Shown here: positions 53,004 to 64,000 of the stretch, one piece after another | How positions within the stretch are numbered: position 1 is the stretch's first letter | Layout of the letters: each line of letters starts with the position of its first letter | NCBI GenBank assembly: GCA_037975125.1 | Contig: CM075862.1 | Coordinates: 40,886,024-40,950,023, forward strand | From: Latrodectus hesperus | Lineage: Eukaryota; Arthropoda; Arachnida; Araneae; Theridiidae | DNA: 64,000 bases | Reading direction: 5' to 3' | The notes under the pieces: model-generated | Told to the model about the DNA's origin: nothing | Database searches by the model: none | Seen by the model: only the letters and a program-made list of their open reading frames with translations | Made by a program: the position numbers and the translations under genes

Positions 53004-54841
53004 GGTATTTGAGTACATTTTATATATAAATTTGAATATATATATTTTGATATTTATTTGGAACAATATTTATTACCATTTGACCATGTATTTGACGCAT
53101 TTTTCTTATGATTCAAAATGAATTTTTAATTTTTTTTATCAACTTATTATTTTTTAAGTGATTACGATTACGAAGTGTAAGTGAAAAATTTTACGAATGT
53201 TACATTCGTAAAATTTTTATAGATGCATATTTTGAATAGTATGCTTACAGTTGCGAAATAGCAAATTTTTGTGTGCAAACTTTTTTAAATTAATACGGTA
53301 TAATGATAATTTTCCAGTAGATTACAAATAACTATGTAAAATTTTAACAATTACTTTACGATATGGACCTTGAAAAACAATTTTTCACTTTTAAATTATC
53401 ATTTCCACATATTAATTTAAGTATGAAAAGGAGGATGTAGAAGCTATAAATAATAACTACTGTTTTAGTTGCTAGATGGCGACACCATCAAATTTGATCT
53501 TTAATATGCTGTATAATTCAGACTTGATTTGTAAGGTTTTAGGTTTTTGTAGTAGATTTATCTTCACATGTGTGCCTTTTTGCACAAGAATTTACATAAT
53601 AATTAATATAGTTAACATAAAAACGTCATTTTAAGATGTTTTTATGTTAACTATTTTGTTCTTTTTACTAAATCTTTGATCAGACTCTTAAATGCACAAC
53701 ATGGTATCCAGATAATTTTATGCCTGCTATATTTATCCAGTTAATTGGAAAAGGATGAATCAGATCGATAATTAAGTTAAAAAGAATTACCTTCGTGTTA
53801 CTTATAAATTTCTAAAATAACTAAAATTAAACACTGTTAAAGTTATAAAATTAGTTATCATCAATTTAAACACACAAAAATTTGTAAAATTTTTTTTACG
53901 GTATTATTATATAAGATTGTTTCATGTAAAACACAAACACACACACACACACTCAGAGAGAGAAAGAGAGAGAGAGAGAGAGAAGGAATTTGTCTATTCC
54001 CAAGTTCAACTAATCTTTATTAGAAATAAAAAAGACCATTCAGTCACAAATAAACCAAACCAAACCAGCAGTTTTAAGGAATTTTTAATATTTTTACAGG
54101 AATAAACTCTGTTTGTTTTATAACTTTTTATTTATTTTTAAGAATATGAATAATTTTTAGTACCTAAATAAAGGACTGTTTGTCAAAATAAGGGACAAGA
54201 TTTTCTTTTTGTTTATTATTGCCTTGCATTTTAATTCCTTTTGGCTTATTGAAATTCATTGTTGATTCTTTGGTCAAGTTCTTTTGTCAAATTGAAATAA
54301 ATCTTCCATTAAAATATTTTGTAATAATGAAAGTTTTGAAATTCAGATACTACAGATTATATAATACGGATTTAAAAATACATATTTTTAGAAAAATTAT
54401 TTTGTCTAATCAAACAAAATATATATTTACAAAAAAGTTTCTTTTTCATAAATATAGTTCAAATTTTTCGGCGAAAATGCTTGGAAATTTTCATTTGGAA
54501 TCTATCTTAGTTTATTATCGCATTTTATCATGAATAATATTCACTTCTGAGAACAAATCCAAAAAAATGAAAAACTTTTTACCTATTTTCAATAATATTA
54601 AAAATGGCTACCTTTTACAGTGATATTTGTTTTCTATTCAGACATCAATGTAAAAAAATAAATGAAAAAAAATTATTGCTACTAATTTGATATGTTATTT
54701 CAAAGATTTCTAGTGATTTCTCGTGTAGTATTTATTCACAAAATTCAAGTGATCTTTATTATCCAAAGCACATCTTTAGAAAAGAGTTATAATAATAAAG
54801 CCAGTCATAATAAAGTTGAAATGTTGAAATTTTTCCTTCAG
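53004..54841. other. AT-rich noncoding DNA
   Basis: A compound CA/GA microsatellite lies at about 53934-53983. A 104-codon frame at 54219-54533 is dominated by F/I/K/L/Y and looks like chance. Confidence 0.5.
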
Positions 54842-54901
54842 TTATTCAAGGAGAGATTAGAAAAGTGTGAAAACACTCTTGATATGATCAAAGTATTGTA
54901 A
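54842..54901 (+). CDS. Candidate terminal exon
   Basis: A pyrimidine-rich acceptor (TTTTTCCTTCAG) is followed by 19 codons with helical charged content (LFKERLEKCENTLDMIKVL) and TAA. An AATAAA signal follows about 65 bases later. No upstream exon was identified, so the host gene is unknown. Confidence 0.3.
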   Translation, partial: LFKERLEKCENTLDMIKVL

Positions 54902-55084
54902 ACTTAAAATCCAAATGTTTTAAATACAATCAGGAATATATATTTTTATTTATTAATTTGAACCAAAATAAAAATAAAATATAAAGAGTTCGTGAATTAA
55001 TATTTTTTTTTTAACCTAGAGTGATTTCAACCTTTTTTAACCAAGAGTATTATTAAATTAATTTTATTTCCAAATATGTCAAGT

Positions 55085-55371
55085 TGGTGTTGTCTTGGGC
55101 CAGCTAGGCTGGCATCATTGTGTGCGCTGTTCCACTTTTCCAACTGAACCGTAATTTGGTGTGGAGTCCGGACTTCCTCAGTGCACATACATGTCACAGA
55201 TACCCGTATATAGGGTTGCCAACCATTCACAATCCATTAAACATACAAGGAAAGGGCGAAGACAGGATAGATAGAGAGAGAGAGAAAGAATACTATGTCC
55301 GAACTGGAATTCGAACCCAGGATCTCCCTATCCGCAGTCAGGCACATTGACCACTAGACAGGGTGGGCAGC
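55085..55371 (-). repeat. tRNA-derived SINE, family C, minus copy
   Basis: The minus strand begins CTGCCCACCCTGTCTAGTGG (A-box region) and has GGGTTCGAATTCCAG (B-box), then a CT-rich run and a body with GTCCGGACTCCACACCAAAT. AANATGTCAAGT flanks both ends (55072-55084 and 55372-55384), a target-site duplication. A second copy in opposite orientation starts at 56272. Confidence 0.85.
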
Positions 55372-55845
55372 AAACATGTCAAGTAAAGACAGATATAAGA
55401 AATTGAAGAAATCCTATATTAAAAAAATTATGCAATAAAATGATTATTTTTTATGCATGAATTTATATCATCAAAAAATAACAATAATATTAAGCCACAC
55501 AAATAGTATTTTTTAAAAGCATATATTCATTTTTTATTGTTTCATCGTCTCACAGCACTCAAGAATAAAACTATTGACATTAAATATTTGTGTATTCAAA
55601 GCCATCTCAATTTATACCAGCTCTTTCTTTAAAATACTGACACTTTCTGTTTCATGAGAAATGCAAACAAAATATTCAAGTTTTGACTAAACAAATATAT
55701 TAAAATGTCGATAGTAATTCTGTATAAACAATTAACAAAATTGTAAATAGTTTTTTTTAATATTATTCTGGAGTGAAATTAAAATAGATTGGAGGATTCT
55801 ATTTGTGAAAGCTTCTCTTTGGGAAATTTAAGACTCAACAAAACT

Positions 55846-55985
55846 TGTAGCACGACAGCCCAATGTGGACCAAAGCACTTACAGTGACCATATGAGTTTT
55901 CCTGACCAAGAGCCTTGTGGTACGAGATATATGTTCCAGTTATGTGGTCAGCCTAATGGGAAGAAGCCTCCAGTGTTTTTTTAAA
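55846..55985. repeat. Interspersed repeat family E, partial copy
   Basis: Matches 44330-44575 from GCACGACAGCCCAATGTGG through TTCCAGTTATGTGGTCAGCC to CCTCCAGTGTTT. The later part is absent. Confidence 0.6.
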
Positions 55986-56271
55986 GCATGCTTATATATA
56001 TATTATGATTATCATCCATTATTTAATATTTTATTAAAGAGAGAAGAGCATAGAGAAAAAAATGGCTATCCAGTGCGAAATTAGAAACTCCACTGAAATC
56101 AAATGCATCGGATATCAACAGAGACCGCCAATAACTAAGGATCTAGATTGGGAAGCGGACGCATGGATTTTTGCCATAACATAGCAAACCAAGACTCCAT
56201 TTCCCTAATTTAGATGTCATTTAAGTGTCTATTTTAATTCTTTAATTTATGTAATCATCCGAAGTATTACG

Positions 56272-56547
56272 CTGCCCATCCTGTCTAGTGGTCAGCGTAC
56301 TTGACTGCGGATAGGAAGGTCCTGGGTTTGAATCCCGGTTCGGGCAAGGGTGTATTCTCTCTCTCTCTCTTGTCTTTGTCCTTTCCTTGTATGAATGGGT
56401 TGTGAATGGGGTTGCCTACCCTCTAAATGGATACCTATTTCATGTGTGTACTGAGGAAGTCGGACTCCACATCAAATTACGGTTCAGTTGGAAAAGTGGA
56501 GCAGCGCACCCCATATTGCCGGATTGGATGGCACAAGACTAAAACAA
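56272..56547 (+). repeat. tRNA-derived SINE, family C, plus copy
   Basis: Starts CTGCCCATCCTGTCTAGTGG; B-box GGGTTTGAATCCCGG; CT microsatellite; then the same body as the 55085 copy. CATCCGAAGNATTACG lies on both sides (56256-56271 and 56548-56563), a 16-base target-site duplication with one difference. Confidence 0.88.
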
Positions 56548-56758
56548 CATCCGAAGGATTACGTTATGCAAAGACAGGTCATTTATTGAAGGCATCAAGT
56601 GTACTCTTTATGAAGCAGTGTTTGGGATGCCTTAAAAAATAGGCTGAAAACATCTTTCCGGAAGTGACTCTGTCAGTTATCTTTGAACCGAAGAAATTCA
56701 GGATTGAATCGAAACAGTTAATAATGCTTCGGATAAATCCAACAACGAAATGGAAGTT

Positions 56759-57141
56759 AGCTCCAGTGGCTCAGTAGCTTCTCGCCGCTTCCCGTAAGCT
56801 CAGCAAAGTGAAGCATTATTTGCCGCGGGTAGTGGTTGGGAAGGTGACCACGGTGTACTCTCCTTCACTGGGTTGCTGGAACTCCGTGGGTTGGGGACAT
56901 GTCCACGTTAATCTGTGACGTCCAAAGTCCTTCCGCTGGTGTGGCGTGGATGTGGAGAGGAGGGTACCAGCTCAGGTGTGGCCTCGTCACCTGACCGGGG
57001 TTCAAAATTACGAGACAACTTAAAAAGAGTTAAGTCGTACTTTTACCTTCGTGGTGCTCTGATCCAAGCGAAAGACGCTCTTGATTGACTTAATTCGCGA
57101 TTGACATAGCGAGCTTGGCTTGTCCAAGTGTCATAAGCAAC
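56759..57141 (+). repeat. SINE family B, complete copy with 18-bp target-site duplication
   Basis: Flanked by perfect 18-base repeats AACAACGAAATGGAAGTT (56741-56758 and 57142-57159), so both ends are known and the element is 383 bases long. It starts AGCTCCAGTGGCTCAGTAGC and has GGGGTTCAAAATTACGAG about 240 bases in. The distance between the A-box-like and B-box-like parts is far longer than in a tRNA, so the promoter type is unclear. It serves as reference for the copies at 4700, 18267 and 21069. Confidence 0.9.
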
Positions 57142-57159
57142 AACAACGAAATGGAAGTT

Positions 57160-59703
57160 GATTTGAATGTGAAAAGTAATGACTGTTAACAGTAATTTAT
57201 TTTATGATTTATGAAGAAAATGAAGAAGTGATTCATTTTAACCAGACAAATATTTGAACTAAATAAGAACAAGTAATGAAAAACAAGAAAAAGTAAGTCT
57301 TAAAGAAAGTTTATCGTCACCTTGAAAAAATGTTATAATATAAGCCTTTTTCAGGTAATATTGGTGTCACAATGAAACTACGAATACCAGATGTAGACAA
57401 ATTAAAAAGTGCGATCCACGAAATTTATTAGTAGTTATGTTAGAAGTTCAAAATGGCAAATTTTATTTTTTAGGAGCAAAATAAGGAAAACTTTTACTTT
57501 TATGTTTTAAATATGGCTTATTATGTTTTTTATATAGACATTATATGTTTTTTTACATAGGTTTATTATATATTTTTATGTATGTTTTTATATTGGTTTT
57601 GTACAATTTCTAATAATTAAATTGTTTTCTTTTTTCAGGTCTTTTACTTGACAAGGCATAAAAATTTTATTTAGAAATATTAGTCATTATTTAATTGAAA
57701 GTTCTGCTTTGTTACATAAAGTATTTACTGAAATAACGAGGTATACTTTATTTTATTTTGAGTAGTTTTAAATGTTTGATATATTTTCCATGCCTTTTAC
57801 GAATTATATTATATAAATTATGCTATGATTTAATATATCTGTTTTAAGATAACGACTGAAAGTGAAATACAAAGGCACACTTCATTTAAATTTTTAAAAA
57901 TTAGAAATGTTAAAGTTTTATTCTATATCATCATGATACTCTTCAAATTCTGAAGAGCTTCAGGATATTTATATACATTCTTGTTAATTTTGCATGGTAA
58001 TGCTATTGATGGCATCTTGGATACTGATCTTCAATTCTAAAATTGTGTTTAGATTTGTTACGTGTACTCTTCCCTTTAGCAGTCACCAACAGTAAAAGTC
58101 ACAAAAGGATTAGTGAAGTGACTGGCCTTTTCTGATCGTCTTCTCAAGTGTAGACACATCTTGCACGCTAGACAATCATGACCTGATCTGTGGCGTGTTG
58201 CATTGTCCTGTTGAAAGCCATATAACTGAAGCTTCACTTCGGGAAAGTTTGAATAAAATTCTTTCAGGATTCTCAAATCGTATTCATTTTCAATTTTCGT
58301 GGTGGTTTCGAAAAATATGGAGCCATAACACCAGCATTTTGTTGCCAAGCATGTTATGTACGAATATAAGCAAATATAACTGCAAAAGAAACAAAAACAA
58401 TAAACAAATTTCTTTATTATTATGACTGACTTGTTTGCACTCTGTATAAAAAGGAGGGTTAAAACACAAGCAATAAAAATGATTATTCGCATGAGAGAAA
58501 TAAAAAATAAATAAGAATGTCATTTATTGATAATAGAATTTCAAATAAAAGTTTCCAAATATTTAGTTGCTCTATAAAAGAAAAAACTCCGGCAAATGAG
58601 AAACATTTAAAAAATATAGAATTCTTTAACAAAAAATAAAAAAAAAAAAAATAATTAAAAATCTTGTAAATTTATAATATTTTTAAATTTATTATTAATA
58701 ATATTATTATTATTAATTATTATTAAGTATAATTTGTAAAATTTTTTAAATTAATTATATTTTTATATTTTATATATTTATATTTATAAATAATTAATAA
58801 AAAATTATTATTAAATTTAATAAATAAATATAAATTATTATTAATAATTAAAAATTATAATTAAGAAAATTACAATACTAAAATAAATCATAAAAAATTT
58901 ACAAATATATATAGTTATATATTTTTTTATTTCCCTTTAATTAGAATTTTTTTTGTATCAAATGTCTGCACAATTTTTTCATTTAAAAAATGGATGGAAA
59001 TTTTATGATTATTATTTTTTATTTTTGTAAAAATGTTTTCCCTCTAACTCCATTCCTGATGATTTCCGACTTGTATATAGGCTATAGATTTGACGTGCTA
59101 TCCCAAAACATGTAAGAAAATGGATTTAAAAGAAATATTGAAGAACTTAAAAGTTAATACTCCCATTTGTTTCGATAAACCGACTTGTCTTCAATGCTTC
59201 CTTCGGTTAAATTTGTTTTTCCCAAATATATAAAATCCGATTCTTTTACTGAAAGCTTTTTGTTTGGAATACTTGAATTATAGTAGCATTATTATGTTTT
59301 AATCAGAATTTATTTAAATGTTTCATATTAAGTATAAATTAATAGTTCATTTTTAAATTATAGTATAGTCTTTTTTTAGAAAAGTATGCTTATTATAATT
59401 AATGCAAGTCTCGCGTAAAGTCATAAAAGTATTGAAAATAATTAAAAAGGTAAAGTTGTAAAAAGAGAAAAAAAAGGAAATTTTGTGTGAAACGTAATGT
59501 TGTGAAATGTTAAAATCTAAATTGTTTAGTAAATTTAACTGGAATATGATAATTTGTCAAAAAAAAAAAATGTAGAGAAATAGTAGTACTATGTCCTTTG
59601 AAATTATTCCTTATGTCCATTAAAATATGATTATTTTTTAGGTTTTTTTCTTTTCTTTGCATAAAAACCGAAAATACAAAATATAAAATAATTCAATTTT
59701 CTA

Positions 59704-59705
<2 letters not shown>
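57160..59705. other. AT-rich noncoding DNA with a possible transposase scrap
   Basis: A minus-strand frame through 58080-58260 contains GFQQDNATRHRSGH, like the second catalytic motif (QQDNAxxH) of mariner-type transposases. No other part of a transposase is recognised nearby. 58620-58920 is an almost pure A/T stretch. Confidence 0.4.

Positions 59706-59792
<87 letters not shown>
59706..59792. repeat. (TA)n microsatellite, left of a mariner-like element
   Basis: About 87 bases of TA dinucleotide ending exactly at the element's left terminal repeat. Confidence 0.95.
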
Positions 59793-61370
<1,578 letters not shown>

Positions 61371-61720
61371 ATTCACTGATTGCAAAGAGAAAAATCAAGT
61401 AATTCCCCACCACTTATACACCAGACGTGGAAGATATTTCTCATTGTTCAGTAGTGATTGGGATCGAGATTGGACCTTGCCTTCCGAAAAGAATGGAATA
61501 GAATATATTATTCACTGATTGCAAAGAGAGAAATCGAGAAATTCCCCACCACCTACCTACCAGACATGGAAGATATTTCTCATTGTTCAGTAGTGATTGG
61601 GATCAAGATTGGACCTTGTATTCCGAAAAGAATGGAATAGAATATATCATTCACTGATTGCAAAGAAAGAAATCGAGAAATTTCGCACCACTTACCCACA
61701 AGATGTGGAAAATATTTCTG
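61371..61720 (+). repeat. Tandem repeat, 139-bp unit, ~2.5 copies
   Basis: Units start at ATTCACTGATTGCAAAGA near 61371, 61510 and 61649. Copies 1 and 2 are nearly identical and copy 3 is partial. A frame through them repeats a short peptide (SLIAKREIEKF, SVVIGIKIGPCIPKRME). It runs directly into the dead Tc1-like fragment, so it may be an amplified 5' part of that element. Confidence 0.9.
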
Positions 61721-61879
61721 ACCTGAGAGCTGCATGGTTTGGAAAGTTGGTCATCGATACTACTGTATTAAATTGCTCAAGAAGTACAAAAACTGGGTAT
61801 CTAATCAATACAGTAGTGTCCTCTTTAAGAATGAGAGCCTTTTAAGTATCACAAATTATTCTCAACAGCAGTTGATTTG

Positions 61880-62345
61880 GAAAAAGTTGGAATCTCAGTA
61901 ACATCAATGAAAGAGACCATCACGTTGGTTCTCGAGTTGTCATAATTGGAGATGCTAAGCTGAATGGAAGATTGAGCTTTACTTTTTCGACAGAGTTATG
62001 TAACCTGAGATCACTGTTGCAAGGAATTGATCCTTCTGATGTGCATGTGTCCCATAGTGCCATTGGAAGATGATTCTTGCTTATGGATGGCAATGCAGCC
62101 CATATTGGACTCTCGTTGTTCAACAGCTACTAGAAAGGTAAAATATCACTCGAATTGATTGGCCAGCATACTCTCCTGATTTAAATCCCATTGCACATGT
62201 GTGGCATGCTTTGGGGAGACTGATTGAGGCACGATTACATCCTTCAGAGAAGATCCAACAACTGAAACAGATGATGTTTGAGGAATGGGCACTTATACCT
62301 CAAGAACTTGAGCAATGTTCCGCTGTGTATTGAAACATTATGTGA
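61880..62345 (+). pseudogene. Tc1-like transposase fragment with catalytic Glu replaced by Ala
   Basis: Scattered frames give IGDAKLNGRLSF, then MDGNAAHIG (second Asp region, degenerate), then at 62150-62345 the well-kept end RIDWPAYSPDLNPIAHVWHA plus LGRLIEARLHPSEKIQQLK. In active Tc1-like enzymes the position after NPI is the catalytic Glu; here it is Ala. Several stops and shifts precede it. No terminal repeats were located. Confidence 0.85.
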
Positions 62346-64000
62346 AACGACCACTGGAGTAAGGAGAGAAAATATCGTATACTAAGGAACACACACACAT
62401 CTGCTTGTATAGTTTTTAAGGACACTATCATCGACATTATGAGTTCAATATAAAGCTTCTTTTTGTTTATTACACACTGTATCCATTAAATTCATTTTCA
62501 ACATCGTATAGTAAAAATTGCTGTCTCTCATTTCTGAATTTCATATCTCGCAGATGAATTCTCTTGGACTTATAAATCCTGTTGCTTATATGTTGCAAAT
62601 TAATGTAAGTTCTATAAAATTAAAAATTATACTAAGGATATATTGATAAATACAACATTAAAAATAGAATTATAACTTTGGTTTTTATTTGAGTAAAAGA
62701 TTTACATAAAAATGAACGAAATATTACGTTAAGTATACCATAATAATAAATTATCGATAAACACTTCACATGTAATTTAAAATTGAATTCGTATGAAAGG
62801 AAAATTTAATGTTAAGCAACAGATATTTCTGAAGTTTAAACTTTTAATTTTTAAGAATTAATTGTAAAGTTACACCATACAACTAAATATTTAAATATTC
62901 AAAAATCCAAAGCACTGAAATTTTAAGTGTTTCTTGATTAAAAAGAAATTCTTGTAGTATGTATATATACATTAAATATACACTTTATAGTCAAGTGATA
63001 CTTTTGTTTTATTAAGAAATGAAGTTGACGTTTATGGTTACATTTTTCTTTTAAAAAAGTGCCCTTTTTTTACTTTTTTTGACTACTTTTATTTATAACT
63101 CACTACGTGGAATTTTTTGACCACTAATGAAATATTTGAATTCAACGTAGAAAGAATTCTTGAGCTTCAATGTATGAAAAGAATTCCACCATCAAGCCGC
63201 CACAAAATAAAAACACCAATGCTTGGAAACGATGCTTTTTATTCTTTTACATATATTGAGTAGAAATTCTTTGAATAACATTACATATGGTAACGCTGTG
63301 AGCCTTTTAATTAAGAGAGAAACTGTAACAGAAGGAATAAAATTAAAAACAAAAAGTATCCACTAGTTCGAATCACAATCCCTAGCGGTGAGTACGGCAT
63401 TTTTTTGAGGACGTAAAAAAATGTGAAGAGACTTAATTAAATTGAATCCATGTGATAATTTAACAACTTCGTTTATACCTTCCAAATTTATAACCCCAGC
63501 AGTTCTTTTATTTATTTATTTTTTTTTTCGTTTTTGTGTTCTCTTCACTGTATGTGGTGAAATTGAAAGGACTGAGTGAAAAATTTAAATAAAGCCGTAA
63601 TTGCGATTCGCAATTGTCAGCATTCAGCATTTTTATTCGCTTCGTCGTGAGGAAAAACCAAAAAAGACACCAGGGAAAGTTTTTGAATTGAAAAATTTGT
63701 CATCACACTAGACATCAGCTTCTTTCACAAAAATCGATTTTCCACATAAAAAAAAAGGTAAAATCTTGAACACGCTTTGTAAATTAAGGTACTTCAGCAG
63801 TGAAGGTTTTTTCCCCCCACTAAGTTCGAATGCTGATAATTACTTGATTTTTTCACTTCAAAAGATTTACTTAAATGGTTGTGATATTTAGGTCTCTTTT
63901 AACTGTCGTCGCAATAGCTGTTCAGATGAAACTAATTAAGTGCTTTCGGCTTCCAATTCTGATTACGAAATTTTCATTTGCTTTTAATGGTGGTGGGTGC
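62346..64000. other. AT-rich noncoding DNA to window end
   Basis: No gene, RNA or structured repeat could be supported. Confidence 0.5.

Noticed and set aside
54219..54533. 104-codon plus-strand ORF
   Set aside because: Composition is dominated by F, I, K, L and Y as expected of AT-rich noncoding DNA; no motif or splice context.

Overview
This window looks like nuclear DNA of an arthropod, most likely a spider or other chelicerate (inference). Most of it is very AT-rich and noncoding, with long introns, (TA)n and (GA)n microsatellites, several tRNA-derived SINE families with target-site duplications, Tigger, Tc1 and mariner DNA transposons, and decayed non-LTR retrotransposons. I see no prokaryotic gene organisation.

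Layout. Positions 1-7.7 kb are AT-rich DNA with SINE remnants and one weak candidate exon. A nearly complete Tigger (pogo superfamily) element with matching terminal repeats occupies 7888-10156; its transposase is broken by one missing base in an A run. Minus-strand LINE debris (RT C-terminus and RNase H) lies at 11.3-12.66 kb. From 16132 to 31430 there is one convincing host gene on the plus strand: six exons with compatible splice phases encode an unidentified coiled-coil protein of about 355 residues.

A 500-N assembly gap (32401-32900) is followed by the most unusual part, 32901-41568. This island is visibly richer in G+C, gene-dense and apparently intronless. It has tandem paralogous Cys/His-rich genes, two unidentified genes on the same strand, a signal-peptide protein, compact TATA promoters close to start codons, a 1 kb block of direct repeats with a CRE/E-box palindrome, a second long hairpin, and a 571/570-bp inverted repeat whose arms match with one indel and carry an identical 83-aa gene on opposite strands. 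I read it as an endogenous copy (or part) of an uncharacterised DNA virus or virus-like mobile element. No polymerase, helicase, integrase or capsid gene is visible, so it cannot be assigned to a family.

From 41.6 kb to the end the window returns to AT-rich DNA. It holds SINEs at 49.98, 55.1, 56.3 and 56.8 kb, a LINE RNase H fragment (50.64-51.41 kb), a dead Tc1-like element (51.47-53.0 kb), a short mariner-like element with ~118-bp terminal repeats set inside a (TA)n tract (59.8-60.76 kb), a triplicated 139-bp repeat, and a dead Tc1-like transposase fragment (61.9-62.35 kb). Two short candidate terminal exons (48004 and 54842) may belong to host genes that cannot be completed from this window.
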